A stretch of 64,000 nucleotides of DNA from Pseudomonas petrae (lineage in GTDB: Bacteria > Pseudomonadota > Gammaproteobacteria > Pseudomonadales > Pseudomonadaceae), in assembly GCF_021728295.1 (NCBI RefSeq), contig NZ_JAKJXE010000007.1, forward strand, positions 248,001 to 312,000, read 5' to 3'. Position 1 is the first letter of the stretch, and each line of letters starts with the position of its first letter. The notes beneath the pieces were generated by a model that saw only the letters and a list, made by a program, of their open reading frames with translations, searched no databases and was not told the origin of the DNA. Below, in pieces: positions 55,239 through 63,979 of the stretch. A program made the translations under genes and the position numbers.

Positions 55239-55543
55239 CCTGACGCCCTTCTTATGAATGGGTGAGTCCGCCCGCCATCACGAACGCCGGGGCATCGCAA
55301 GGATGCCCCGCCCGGCCGTGATCACGGGCGATTCATCCTGAAGCACGCGCACCCTGTCGTAACTCAGCATCAGTCTTGCCCCGCGACCATCTGACCCCGC
55401 GTCAAAAAGTCCCCGAACAAAAATCAAACTTTTGCCAGCGCCCACCACTCACACCTTAAGACCCCGATCCTGCCGGGCGCCTGCTTTAGCCATGGCGCAA
55501 CAGAGTGCGACGGAAAAAACCGGAACAGCCCTGGAGAAATCTG
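55239..55543. other. Intergenic region osmE to bacterioferritin
   Basis: 305 bases without a gene. GGGGCATC (55289-55296) pairs perfectly with GATGCCCC (55302-55309) around a five-base loop, extended by outer GCC/GGC pairs, but there is no T-run, so it is a hairpin of uncertain role after osmE. The stretch aaaaatcaaacttttgcc near 55420 is the AT-rich candidate promoter region for the next gene. Confidence 0.5.
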
Positions 55544-56077
55544 ATGATTAACCTGCACCCTATGACCGATGTCGCCACGTTGCGAGAGCGCGCGCGCAAA
55601 AACGTTGAAGACGGCGCCGTCACTGAAAGCTACAGCGCTGACCGTGAAGAGGTTCTGCGTCTGCTGAACGCTTCGCTGGCCACTGAACTGGTCTGCACCC
55701 TGCGTTACAAGCGTCACTACTTCATGGCCAAGGGCATCAAGTCCCACGCCGCCGCTGATGAGTTTCTGGAACACGCCAAGCAAGAACTCGAACACGCAGA
55801 CAAGCTGGCCGAACGTATCGTGCAGCTGGGCGGCGAGCCGGAATTCAACCCGGACCTGCTGAGCAAGAATTCCCACGCGCAGTACGTGGCCGGCAATACC
55901 CTGAAAGAGATGATCACTGAAGATCTGGTGGCCGAGCGCATCGCGATCGACAGCTACCGCGAAATCATTCAGTACATTGGTGATCAGGACCCGACCACCC
56001 GCCGCATCTTTGAAGAGATCCTGGCGCAGGAAGAAGAGCACGCCGACGACATGGCGGACCTGCTCGACGGCCTCTGA
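55544..56077 (+). CDS. Bacterioferritin / ferritin-like protein
   Basis: The 177 residues form a four-helix ferritin-like protein. Candidate di-iron ligands are in NASLATELVCTLRYKRHYFM, EFLEHAKQELEHADKLAERI (E-x-x-H), and EEILAQEEEHADDMADLLDG (the last E-x-x-H). It resembles the PA4880-type probable bacterioferritin/Dps-like group. Iron storage or protection from oxidative damage is the expected role. ATG 55544 (MINLHPMTD) has CTGGAG upstream; the open frame extends 13 codons further. A strong terminator follows. Confidence 0.88.
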   Translation: MINLHPMTDVATLRERARKNVEDGAVTESYSADREEVLRLLNASLATELVCTLRYKRHYFMAKGIKSHAAADEFLEHAKQELEHADKLAERIVQLGGEPEFNPDLLSKNSHAQYVAGNTLKEMITEDLVAERIAIDSYREIIQYIGDQDPTTRRIFEEILAQEEEHADDMADLLDGL

Positions 56078-56099
56078 TACAAAGCACGCAATGCAAAAA

Positions 56100-56127
56100 G
56101 CCAGGGCACATGCCCTGGCTTTTTTTT
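56100..56127 (+). terminator. Rho-independent terminator after the bacterioferritin gene
   Basis: GCCAGGGC and GCCCTGGC pair perfectly around ACAT, flanked by AAAAA and followed by eight T residues. It lies 23 bases past the stop and also faces the convergent asmA gene, for which the reverse A-run may serve. Confidence 0.95.
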
Positions 56128-56164
56128 GGGGGGAGTGGATACGGCACAGAATCCTGTGCCGAAC

Positions 56165-58234
56165 CTACTTCACCGTCTTCGGCGCCTTGCCCGAGCGCAT
56201 CTGTTCCAGCAACGGGGTGCACTGGTTAGGCGCGTCTCCACTGCTCGGTGCCACCAGCGCCAGCAATCCCGCCGCCGGCCCGACTGCCGCGCCCAACAGC
56301 ACCATGCCTGCTCCACGCAGCAGCAATGGACCTGATTCAACACCCGCATTGGGCTTGCTGAACGGCCCGCGCACATACAGCGGCGAACGCAAGGAGAAGA
56401 CCCGGAAGCCTTTCGATTCCGGCGTGATCTTCATATCCAGTTGCTCGGTCTTCAGGTTCGCCGTGCCATCGACGTAAATGATCGCGTTCTCGGTATCGAA
56501 CACGAACACCTTGGTGCTCGCCAGTCCGTCCTTGAAGCTCACGTCAGAGGCCGCGCAGTTGATCTTCACGTCCTTGTCGCCAAACAGCTTGCCAACCACG
56601 AAATTGCCCACGTTCAGGCCGGCGATCTCCATCAGGCCACGGCTGACGGCGCCGTCGTTAATCAGCATTTTCAGCTCACCGTTGGACGTTCCCAACAACG
56701 CCGCCACCGAGTTGCCACGGCCACTGAGGTCCGCGTCACCGTTGAGCTCACCAAAGCTGGTTTTCATCGGTTCGAAGGTCGGGAACAGCTGCTTGAGCTT
56801 GAAGCCCCGAGCCGACAGTCTGGCGCGACCCTCCAGCGGCTGCGTGTGACCGTTGAGCTTGATGTCGGCGTCGAGCTTGCCGCCCGCCACGCCGAAGCGC
56901 AAAGGCTGCAGGCTCAGCACGCCATCATTGAGCACCACATGGGTGTACAGATCGGTGAACGGCAGGTCGGCGCTCTGCACGATGCGCTTGCCCGTGAACT
57001 CAACGTCGGCGTCCATGGCAGCCCAGCGGTCGGTCTTGAATTCCTCGACCGGCAGCACTTTGTCCGTTGGCTGCTTGCTCTCGCCGCCGCGGGTTTTCTG
57101 CTCGGCATTGGAGTCGGCACCAATCAGCGGCTTGAGGTCCGCCATCAGCAATTGGTTGGACACCAGCGCGCCGGTCAGTTTGGGACGTGGCGCGCTTGCT
57201 ACGAAACCGAGATCGCCGTGAATATCGCTGTCGCCGATCTTGCCGTTGAAGCCCTTGTACTGGAACGACGCACCCGCCGGGTCATGCAATTTGGCAATCA
57301 GACGGCCATCGGTGGAGTACGGCGGAGAATCCGGCAGCGTCACGCCGGTCAGCGGGAACAGATTGCTGAGGCTGTCGCCGGACAGTTTCAGGCGCAGGTC
57401 CAGTTCACCGAGGTTCTGCGGATCGGTGACCGTGCCTGCGATAGCAACACGCAGGGCGCCAGCGCTGACGTCGGCCTGCACCGGGAATGGCAACGCCGCG
57501 TCTTTCAGCGCCAGCAGTCCACCTACTTTGCCGCTACCGTTGAGTTTCTGGCCGTGATACTGGCCTTTGGCGGTAAAGCCGAATGCGTAATCCTGAGCCG
57601 AAGCGCCCTTGTCCTGGACCTTCTTCGCTTCGCTGCTGCCAACGATGTCGCTGTAGGGAATCGGCTTGCCCAGCGGGTCGATAACGACGTCAATGGCCGT
57701 GTTGATCTTCTGGTCGTTGTAGCTCACGAAGCCTTTGTCGAAGCCAATCGAGCCGATGTCGACCACCCAGCTCGAAGGTTTAGCGTTCGGGTCGCTCTTG
57801 GGCAGGTCAAACACCCAGTTGGCGCGGCCATCGGCCAGACGCTCGATTTTCGCATTGGGCTCGGTCAGGTTGATGCGCGGGATGACCACGCGCTGGGCCA
57901 GCAACGGCAAGGGGGACAAGCGCAGGTCGACGCGCTTGAGCGTGACCATCTGCGGCGTCTTCGACCATTCCGGATTGCCCAGTGCGATGTCTTCCGCCGA
58001 CAGGTGCGGCCACGGCACCCAGGCGCGCCAGCCGCCTTCGTCGGGCTCACGGTGCCAGCTCACGGCCAGATTGCCGTTGATGGCGAAGGGGCGATGCAGT
58101 TCTGCAGACACCTTCTCGTTGATGGTCGGCTTGAGCCGATTCCAGTCGAACGTGGCGATCACAATGATCAGAATCACCAGCAACAGCAGCAGGATTGCGG
58201 CTGTCCAGGCAAAGATTTTACGGCCTCGCGTCAT
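56165..58234 (-). CDS. AsmA family protein
   Basis: The 689 residues start with a signal anchor (KIFAWTAAILLLLLVILIIV at about 6-25), then the AsmA N-terminal domain (ATFDWNRLKPTINEKVSAEL, RPFAINGNLAVSWHREPDEG) and a long beta-rich periplasmic region. The AsmA C-terminal domain (VEGRARLSARGFKLKQLFP-like, FGELNGDADLSGRGNSVAAL, KVFVFDTENAIIYVDGTANL, RSPLYVRGPFSKPNAGVESG) ends with a hydrophobic Gly/Ala segment. AsmA-like proteins are proposed to carry phospholipids between membranes. ATG 58234 has GGGGAGA upstream; the frame is open beyond it but unconserved. Confidence 0.9.
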   Translation of the reverse strand: MTRGRKIFAWTAAILLLLLVILIIVIATFDWNRLKPTINEKVSAELHRPFAINGNLAVSWHREPDEGGWRAWVPWPHLSAEDIALGNPEWSKTPQMVTLKRVDLRLSPLPLLAQRVVIPRINLTEPNAKIERLADGRANWVFDLPKSDPNAKPSSWVVDIGSIGFDKGFVSYNDQKINTAIDVVIDPLGKPIPYSDIVGSSEAKKVQDKGASAQDYAFGFTAKGQYHGQKLNGSGKVGGLLALKDAALPFPVQADVSAGALRVAIAGTVTDPQNLGELDLRLKLSGDSLSNLFPLTGVTLPDSPPYSTDGRLIAKLHDPAGASFQYKGFNGKIGDSDIHGDLGFVASAPRPKLTGALVSNQLLMADLKPLIGADSNAEQKTRGGESKQPTDKVLPVEEFKTDRWAAMDADVEFTGKRIVQSADLPFTDLYTHVVLNDGVLSLQPLRFGVAGGKLDADIKLNGHTQPLEGRARLSARGFKLKQLFPTFEPMKTSFGELNGDADLSGRGNSVAALLGTSNGELKMLINDGAVSRGLMEIAGLNVGNFVVGKLFGDKDVKINCAASDVSFKDGLASTKVFVFDTENAIIYVDGTANLKTEQLDMKITPESKGFRVFSLRSPLYVRGPFSKPNAGVESGPLLLRGAGMVLLGAAVGPAAGLLALVAPSSGDAPNQCTPLLEQMRSGKAPKTVK

Positions 58235-58550
58235 TGCGTTGTCTCCCCAAAAACAGACGCGCCGTCCAGGGCGCGTCTCGTACGTCGTAACGGTTCGACT
58301 GAGAAAACCCGCGTCGGTTTGATCGAATCTGTATTCGCGACGTGAAAAGTTCCGCCAACCGCCGATACCGTACGTCCAGACGGGCCCGGAAGTTGACCTG
58401 TAACACGTTGAAAGGCCCGCCGGGCAAGGGGGCGGGATTCGCATCATTTCTGTCGATGGTCACCATCAGCCCGCTGAACTTCATTATCGAGCGGGCAGCG
58501 GTAGAATCCCCAGCACGTTCACACAACCCTTTACACCCGAGCATCCCTCC
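58235..58550. other. Intergenic region between asmA and the small secreted gene
   Basis: 316 bases between divergent genes. I see no gene. The string ttatcgagcgggcagcggtagaat ends with a TAGAAT hexamer 45 bases before the ATG at 58551, which may be a -10 box. No repeat is seen. Confidence 0.45.
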
Positions 58551-58772
58551 ATGAAACGCCAATTGATTGCCCTGACCCTTTCCCTACTTGCCTCGACCGC
58601 GTTCGCGATGCCTGCCAGCGAACAAGCGAGCCTCGGCGAAGCGAAGGCGACGCAGCATTCCGGTTTGCCGACCGTTGCACAGGACGGCCCGGATCGATTG
58701 ATCAATCAATACCAGCGCGTCGCCGACAATGGCCCGGATCGGTTGATCCAGCAGTATCAGCGCGTTTCCTGA
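58551..58772 (+). CDS. Small secreted protein with duplicated GPDRLIxQYQRV repeat
   Basis: The 73 residues have a clear signal peptide (MKRQLIALTLSLLASTAFA, cleavage AFA-MP), leaving about 54 residues. The C-terminal part is two nearly identical units, DGPDRLINQYQRVA and NGPDRLIQQYQRVS, 14-15 residues each. There are no Cys residues. Codons are Pseudomonas-like, and the duplicated unit is also repeated at DNA level (ggcccggatcg(a/g)ttgatc). I do not know a function; a short exported peptide or peptide precursor is possible. Confidence 0.75.
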   Translation: MKRQLIALTLSLLASTAFAMPASEQASLGEAKATQHSGLPTVAQDGPDRLINQYQRVADNGPDRLIQQYQRVS

Positions 58773-58796
58773 TCGATACCCGATGCATTTAACAGC

Positions 58797-58875
58797 TTCC
58801 CGGCTAAAGCCAGTCCCACAGAAGACACGCGCATGTCCTGGTAGGGCCGGCTTTAGCCGGGAGAGGCCGGTTTGA
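58797..58875. repeat. REP pair between the small secreted gene and desT
   Basis: cttcccggctaaagccagtc and the inverse ggccggctttagccgggaga flank about 30 bases. Same family as the tandem array at 50971. Confidence 0.88.
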
Positions 58876-58908
58876 GCACCCTCAATCTGCCAGCCTAAGC
58901 ACGGGAAC

Positions 58909-58936
58909 AGCCCGGCCTCCATCGCCGGGCTTTTTA
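58909..58936. terminator. Rho-independent terminator upstream of desT
   Basis: AGCCCGGC and GCCGGGCT form a perfect stem around a seven-base loop, followed by TTTTATT. It could terminate a transcript from the small secreted gene. It lies only about 60 bases before the desT start. Confidence 0.85.
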
Positions 58937-58995
58937 TTGCCCGACGTAAAACCGGGTTCGACGCAACGCAAACGCATTTGCTAGAGTTGCGGCCC

Positions 58996-59652
58996 ATGCC
59001 TCCATCAGATACACGCCCCATGCTGCCCCGCGCCGAACAGAAACAGCAGACCCGCCATGCCCTGCTCGATGCAGCCCGGGGCCTGATGGAGAGTGGGCGT
59101 GGTTTCGGCAGCCTGAGCCTGCGTGAAGTGGCGAAAACCGCCGGCATCGTGCCCACCGGTTTCTATCGGCATTTTGATGACATGGATCACCTGGGCCTGG
59201 CGCTGGTCAGCGAAGTCGGCCAGACCTTCCGTGAAACCATCCGCCGCGTGCGCCACAACGACAACATCGACAGCGGCATCATCGACGCATCCATCCGCAT
59301 CTTTCTGGATGTCGTGGCCGCCAACCGCTCGCAGTTTCTGTTCCTGGCGCGCGAGCAATACGGCGGCTCGCTGAAAGTTCGTCAGGCGCTCGGCGCGCTG
59401 CGCGAAGGCATCATCGCCGACCTCGCGACCGATTTGGCGTCGATGCCCAAATTCCAGCACCTGAACACCGACGATCTCTCGGTCATGGCCGACTTGGTGG
59501 TGAAGAGCGTGTTCGCCATGCTCCCTGAGTTGATCGACCCGCCGCCCCCGGCGTTGGCCGCACACTTGACCCCGCGCGCGAAAATCACCCAGCAACTGCG
59601 CTTCATCTTCATCGGCGCCAAGCGCTGGCAGGGATTGGGCAGTACTGAGTGA
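58996..59652 (+). CDS. desT: TetR-family regulator, DesT-like
   Basis: The 218 residues have the TetR helix-turn-helix (AEQKQQTRHALLDAARGLME, LREVAKTAGIVPTGFYRHFD) and a ligand domain with FLDVVAANRSQFLFLAREQY and FIFIGAKRWQGLG, which I associate with DesT. In P. aeruginosa DesT senses acyl-CoA saturation and represses the desaturase gene desB, which lies next to it. No desaturase gene is present here, so its target is elsewhere or upstream genes were lost. The position directly before ureE matches P. aeruginosa PA4890. The start may be ATG 58996, ATG 59020 or TTG 58978. Confidence 0.82.
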   Translation: MPPSDTRPMLPRAEQKQQTRHALLDAARGLMESGRGFGSLSLREVAKTAGIVPTGFYRHFDDMDHLGLALVSEVGQTFRETIRRVRHNDNIDSGIIDASIRIFLDVVAANRSQFLFLAREQYGGSLKVRQALGALREGIIADLATDLASMPKFQHLNTDDLSVMADLVVKSVFAMLPELIDPPPPALAAHLTPRAKITQQLRFIFIGAKRWQGLGSTE

Positions 59653-60031
59653 TTCGGCGCCTGCGAAGCCCATTCGCGGGCAAGCGCGCTCCTACAGTTG
59701 GCCGCGGTATCAATCGGGGATCACAGTGATGGTGTTGAAGGGTCGTCGCAGGCGATGGAAACCTGAGTGTGGAAAGCGATCCCTTGTAGGAGCGCGCTTG
59801 CCCGCGAAGACCTGGTGTCAACGGCTGAAGATTCCAGCACCTTACCGATGAGTCGCGACGCCACCTAGGCGCACCATGCAGGTGCGCAACCTTTCGCAGC
59901 GCCCCACCATAGAGCATCGAGCCTTTGGGATCCTGGCTTCCTGCACCGTATTCAGGCAATTTCTGTTCTGCCCGCCTGTTGGCAAGCCACTTGCTCTAGA
60001 CCTTGCATCGCACATTGCTGGAAGCTTTCTG
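59653..60031. other. Intergenic region desT to ureE
   Basis: 379 bases with two single REP half-sites, cgggcaagcgcgctcctaca at about 59678-59697 and tgtaggagcgcgcttgcccg at about 59785-59805. These form a widely spaced inverted pair. The open frame 59876-60031 in phase with ureE lacks conservation. No sigma-54 motif like that before urtA is visible, so the promoter of ureEFG is not identified. Confidence 0.5.
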
Positions 60032-60532
60032 ATGCTGGTGATTCATCAACGGATCGAACCTCAGGCTGAATGGGCCGCAGAGCTGCACTTGCTATTCGAG
60101 GCGCGGAGTAAAAGCCGGCTGCGCTGTTTCAGTGCCGAGGGTGAGGACGTAGGGCTGTTCCTCGAACGGGGTCAGCCGCCGCTGCGTGACGGCGACTTCC
60201 TCAAGGCCGAAGACGGCCGGATCGTGCGCGTCTGCGCGCGCCCCGAGCAGCTGATGCACGTGACCTGCAGTAACGCTTTCGAGCTGACCCGCGCGGCGTA
60301 TCACTTGGGCAACCGCCATGTGGCGCTGCAAGTGGGCGACGGCTGGCTGCGTCTGCTCGACGATTACGTGCTCAAGGCCATGCTCGACCAACTGGGCGCC
60401 ACGACCGAATCCCTCGACGCGCCCTTCCAGCCGGAGCACGGCGCCTACGGTGGCGGCCATCACCACTCGCGCGCCGGTGAGGAAGATTTCAACTACGCGC
60501 CGCGCATTCATCAATTCGGCGTGCGCACGTGA
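60032..60532 (+). CDS. ureE: Urease accessory protein UreE (nickel metallochaperone)
   Basis: UreE hands nickel to the UreDFG-urease complex. The 166 residues start MLVIHQRIEPQAEWAAELHL and contain RDGDFLKAEDGRIVRVCARP, the metal-binding LTRAAYHLGNRHVALQVGDG (conserved His) and a C-terminal GGHHHS cluster near residue 148 followed by EEDFNYAPRIHQFGVRT. The His tail is short compared with Klebsiella UreE. The ureF start overlaps its stop (GTGA). Confidence 0.95.
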   Translation: MLVIHQRIEPQAEWAAELHLLFEARSKSRLRCFSAEGEDVGLFLERGQPPLRDGDFLKAEDGRIVRVCARPEQLMHVTCSNAFELTRAAYHLGNRHVALQVGDGWLRLLDDYVLKAMLDQLGATTESLDAPFQPEHGAYGGGHHHSRAGEEDFNYAPRIHQFGVRT

Positions 60533-61203
60533 ACGCCGCCTGGGCGCTGCTGCGTCTAGCGAGCCCGCAGCTGCCGATCGGCGGCTACAGCTATTCCCAA
60601 GGCCTGGAAATGGCGGTCGAGCAATCGACCGTTCACGATTCGGCCAGCGCTGCCCGCTGGATTGGCGACCAGTTGCTGCTCAACCTTGCGCGATTCGAAG
60701 CGCCGCTTTTACTGGCGCACTGCACAGCGGCTGCCGAAGAAGACTGGGCGACGCTGCTGCAATTGAGCGAAGCACACCGCGCCAGCCGAGAAACCCGCGA
60801 GCTGCACCTGGAAAGCCGACAAATGGGCTATTCACTGCAGCAATTGCTCAACGGCCTGCCGGAAATGGATCAGCCCGCGCGGGATTTTCTACAGCGCATG
60901 GGCGAGCCGCATCTGGCGCTGGGTTGGGCGCTGGCTGCGCGCGCCTGGCAGATCAGTCCTCAGGACGCACTCGCTGCCTGGCTCTGGAGCTGGCTGGAAA
61001 ACCAGCTGGCGGTGCTGATGAAAACCCTGCCAATGGGGCAGCAAGCCGCGCAGCGCCTCACCAGCGAGTTATTGCCGCTGTTGCAAAACGCCCAGCAACA
61101 CGCGGCCGCACTGAACCCTGAACACATCGGCAGCGCGCCATTCGGTCTGGCCCTGGCGAGTATGAACCATGAGCGGCAGTACAGCCGCCTGTTCCGATCA
61201 TGA
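60529..61203 (+). CDS. ureF: Urease accessory protein UreF
   Basis: The 224-residue all-helical protein starts with GTG (MNAAWALLRLASPQLPIGGY) and contains YSYSQGLEMAVEQSTVHDSA, HRASRETRELHLESRQMGYS, and PFGLALASMNHERQYSRLFRS at the end, the last being typical of UreF. UreF acts with UreD to gate UreG-GTP and nickel delivery. It overlaps ureE by four bases. Confidence 0.95.
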   Translation: MNAAWALLRLASPQLPIGGYSYSQGLEMAVEQSTVHDSASAARWIGDQLLLNLARFEAPLLLAHCTAAAEEDWATLLQLSEAHRASRETRELHLESRQMGYSLQQLLNGLPEMDQPARDFLQRMGEPHLALGWALAARAWQISPQDALAAWLWSWLENQLAVLMKTLPMGQQAAQRLTSELLPLLQNAQQHAAALNPEHIGSAPFGLALASMNHERQYSRLFRS

Positions 61204-61261
61204 GGTGGCCGCCATCGCCGCAGCGCCTCGAACCGCACAACACGCTTAACGGAGAGAACGA

Positions 61262-61876
61262 ATGAACAGCCAACCTTTGCGCGTCGGCATCGGCGGTCCG
61301 GTCGGTTCCGGCAAGACCGCACTGACGCTCGCGCTGTGCCTGGCCCTGCGCGATCGCTACAACCTGGCGGTGGTCACCAATGATATCTACACCCGTGAAG
61401 ACGCTGACTTTCTGGTGCGCAACGAAGCACTGGCACCCGAGCGCATCATCGGCGTGGAAACCGGCGGCTGCCCGCACACGGCGATCCGCGAAGACGCTTC
61501 GATCAATCTGGAAGCCGTCGACCAGCTCAATCGGCGCTTCGAGGGACTGGACCTGATCATCGTCGAGTCGGGCGGCGATAACCTGTCCGCAACGTTCAGC
61601 CCGGAGCTGTCGGACCTCACCATTTATGTGATCGACGTGTCGGCAGGCGACAAGCTGCCGCGCAAGGGTGGCCCCGGTATCTGCAAATCCGATCTGCTGG
61701 TGATCAACAAGATCGACCTCGCGCCGCTGGTGGGTGCCTCGCTGGAGATGATGGACCGCGACACGAAGAAGATGCGCGGCGACAAGCCGTTCGTGTTCAG
61801 CAACCAGAAAACTGGCCACGGCCTGGAGCAGATCATCGCGTTCATCGAGCGCCAGGGCCTGCTGACCGCAGCCTGA
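61262..61876 (+). CDS. ureG: Urease accessory GTPase UreG
   Basis: The 204 residues contain the P-loop [29 protein letters not shown], the nickel-binding CPH in [39 protein letters not shown] and the G4 motif [12 protein letters not shown]. UreG couples GTP hydrolysis to nickel insertion. GGAGAG lies upstream of the ATG. Confidence 0.97.
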   Translation: MNSQPLRVGIGGPVGSGKTALTLALCLALRDRYNLAVVTNDIYTREDADFLVRNEALAPERIIGVETGGCPHTAIREDASINLEAVDQLNRRFEGLDLIIVESGGDNLSATFSPELSDLTIYVIDVSAGDKLPRKGGPGICKSDLLVINKIDLAPLVGASLEMMDRDTKKMRGDKPFVFSNQKTGHGLEQIIAFIERQGLLTAA

Positions 61877-61925
61877 TTTCGTACACCAAAGTGGCTCACA
61901 CCCAAGTGAAGCAAGGAATTCATTC

Positions 61926-62498
61926 ATGAACTGCAAAAAAGTATTCGGCGCGTTGGCGCTGCTCCTTGTTCCGGCACTGGCCTTCGCCCACCCCGGCCAC
62001 GATGAAAGCGGTCTGGTGGCCGGTATCAGCCATCCACTGGGCGGTATCGATCACCTGCTGGCGATGATTGCTGTAGGGCTTTGGGCGGCGCAACAGAAAG
62101 GCGCGGCACGCTGGGCGCTGCCGTGCACGTTTGTCGGCACCATGCTGATTGGCGGCTTGCTCGGGTTTGAAGGCCTGGCATTGCCAGCGCTGGAGAGCGG
62201 CATTGCGGCGTCAGTGTTTGCGTTGGGCCTGGCGGTGGCGCTGGCCGTACGTCCGCCGCTGTTGGTGGCAGTGGCGGCGACGGCGCTGTTTGCGATGCTC
62301 CACGGCGTGGCCCACGGTCTGGAACTGCCCGAGATGTCGAGCCCGTGGGGTTATGCGCTTGGCTTTGTCGGCGTGACCGCTGCGTTGCACGCGACAGGTT
62401 ATGCCGTGGTGCGCTTGCTGCCGGCAGCGGCGGCGCCGGTGGTACGGATCGCTGGCGCATTGTCGGCCGCGACCGGCGTCTGGTTGTTCGCGGGCTGA
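61926..62498 (+). CDS. HupE/UreJ family membrane protein (nickel permease)
   Basis: The 190 residues have a signal peptide (VFGALALLLVPALAFA), the HPGHDE metal motif right after cleavage, LGGIDHLLAMIAVGLWAAQQ, and about six hydrophobic helices with MLHGVAHGLELPEMSSPWGY. HupE/UreJ proteins are secondary transporters of nickel or cobalt. Linkage after ureG points to nickel supply for urease. Confidence 0.92.
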   Translation: MNCKKVFGALALLLVPALAFAHPGHDESGLVAGISHPLGGIDHLLAMIAVGLWAAQQKGAARWALPCTFVGTMLIGGLLGFEGLALPALESGIAASVFALGLAVALAVRPPLLVAVAATALFAMLHGVAHGLELPEMSSPWGYALGFVGVTAALHATGYAVVRLLPAAAAPVVRIAGALSAATGVWLFAG

Positions 62499-62512
62499 AT
62501 GACATCCGAAAT

Positions 62513-62600
62513 GTAGGAGCGCGCTTGCCCGCGATTGCGACCTGTCAGCGACAAATATGTTGTCTGACACACCGATATCGCGAGCAAGCGCTCCTACACT
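62513..62600. repeat. REP pair between the HupE/UreJ gene and the epimerase gene
   Basis: tgtaggagcgcgcttgcccg and the inverse cgagcaagcgctcctaca (a GC dropped in the second arm) flank a 45-base spacer very like that of the urtA-urtB element. Confidence 0.9.
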
Positions 62601-62709
62601 GGACCGGTGTTCAATACGGATCCAGGGGCTGCCAGGCCCCGCATCTGACGCAAGATCCCCACCGCCTGCTACCATATCGCGCAATTTGCCCCTGCCGTGA
62701 CGCCATCCA

Positions 62710-63846
62710 ATGCCTGACGCTTCTCTTCCCACCGCCAAGTCTGAACTGTCCGCCCTGTTCACTGAGCTGCAGCAGCACTTCATGCGCGTAGTCGTGCCGT
62801 TGTGGCAGGGCCCGGGGTGGAATGCCGAGATGGCGCTGCCGTTTGAGGCGGTCGACGCCCGGCATCGGCCTTTGCCGCCGCAGCGCTATAGGGCCATGGC
62901 CTGTGCGCGTCAGCTGTTTCTGTTTTCAAGCCTGATCGATCACCCCGACGTGCCAGACGCCGCGACCCGCGCAGCCGCGCTGTTTCGTTCGTTGCAGCAG
63001 CACTTTCACGATGCCGAGCACGGCGGCTGGTTCTACAGCATTGATCCACAGGGCGCGCCGCTGGATCGCCGCAAGGACCTCTACACCCACGCCTTCATCG
63101 TCTTCGCCTGCGCCCATTACTGGGGCAAAGTCCGTGAGCCGCTGGTGGAGTCGGTGCTCAATGCCGCGTTGAATGTTGTCGCCGAACGCTTTGCCGATGG
63201 CGACGGCTTGTATGAATCCGTGCTGGCCGAAGACTGGTCTTCGCTAAACGCCGGCCCGCTGCAAAACCCGCTGATGCATCTGGCCGAAGCGTTTCTCGGC
63301 ACACTGGCCGTGCGCGATGACGCTGACACGCAGGCGGCGCTGGATGCCTTGGTGGAAGCCATGCAGCGACGCTTTGTCGATGTTGAGCACGGTGTGATGC
63401 TGGAGAAACCGCTGGACGCTGTGGATAACTGGTCCGAGCCGGGTCATCAGTTCGAATGGTTCTACTTGCTGGCGTCTTCCGCGCATCTGCGGGGCACGCC
63501 GCTGTATCGGTCGCTGGAGACTGCGTTCGCCCACGCCGAGGCGCAGGGCGTCGATCAAACGACTGGCGCGGTTGCGGCGATGCTGGAAGTGGACGGTTCG
63601 GTGAAAGACGGCACGCAGCGCATCTGGGCCCAGGCTGAATACCTGCGCGCGTTGACGTTACGGCCTGAGAGCGAGCGATTGCTGGCCCGCCAGTTAAAAG
63701 CGCTGCAAGCGCAGTTCCTGCACCCCTCCGGCTGGAACGAGTGCCTCGACAGCCAGGGGCAGATCAGCCGCAGCGACATGCCGTCCACGACCCCGTATCA
63801 CCTGGCGACGTGCTACATCGGGCTTGCCGAGTTTTTCAGCGGCTGA
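62710..63846 (+). CDS. AGE-family sugar epimerase/isomerase
   Basis: The 378 residues follow the N-acylglucosamine 2-epimerase (alpha/alpha)6-barrel pattern: LPFEAVDARHRPLPPQRYRA, HFHDAEHGGWFYSIDPQG, RRKDLYTHAFIVFACAHYWG, NPLMHLAEAFLGTLAV, EPGHQFEWFYLLASSA (catalytic His) and RIWAQAEYLRALTL. Members act as mannose isomerase, aldose-ketose isomerase or N-acylglucosamine epimerase; the RYRAMACARQLF start is closer to the mannose/aldose isomerase type, but the substrate is not certain. It is a single-gene unit. Confidence 0.88.
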   Translation: MPDASLPTAKSELSALFTELQQHFMRVVVPLWQGPGWNAEMALPFEAVDARHRPLPPQRYRAMACARQLFLFSSLIDHPDVPDAATRAAALFRSLQQHFHDAEHGGWFYSIDPQGAPLDRRKDLYTHAFIVFACAHYWGKVREPLVESVLNAALNVVAERFADGDGLYESVLAEDWSSLNAGPLQNPLMHLAEAFLGTLAVRDDADTQAALDALVEAMQRRFVDVEHGVMLEKPLDAVDNWSEPGHQFEWFYLLASSAHLRGTPLYRSLETAFAHAEAQGVDQTTGAVAAMLEVDGSVKDGTQRIWAQAEYLRALTLRPESERLLARQLKALQAQFLHPSGWNECLDSQGQISRSDMPSTTPYHLATCYIGLAEFFSG

Positions 63847-63868
63847 GCTGATTATTTAAATCTGCCTC

Positions 63869-63979
63869 TGATCGTCCCCACGCTCTGCGTGGGGATGCCG
63901 CCCAGGAAGCTCCGCGTCCAGCGGTTGGCGACGCGGAGCGTCGGTTAGCGCATTCCCACGCCGAGCGTGGGAACGATCA
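63869..63979. repeat. About 110-base nested inverted-repeat element after the epimerase gene
   Basis: The third and most diverged copy of the element seen at 39557 and 43327. The ends are TGATCGTCCCCACGC and GCGTGGGAACGATCA. The inner palindromes are altered, for example GACGCGGAGCGTC. Confidence 0.88.

Noticed and set aside
56441..58345. Long plus-strand ORF of 634 codons
   Set aside because: Antisense shadow of asmA; no recognisable domain and a biased Val/Gln/Arg composition.
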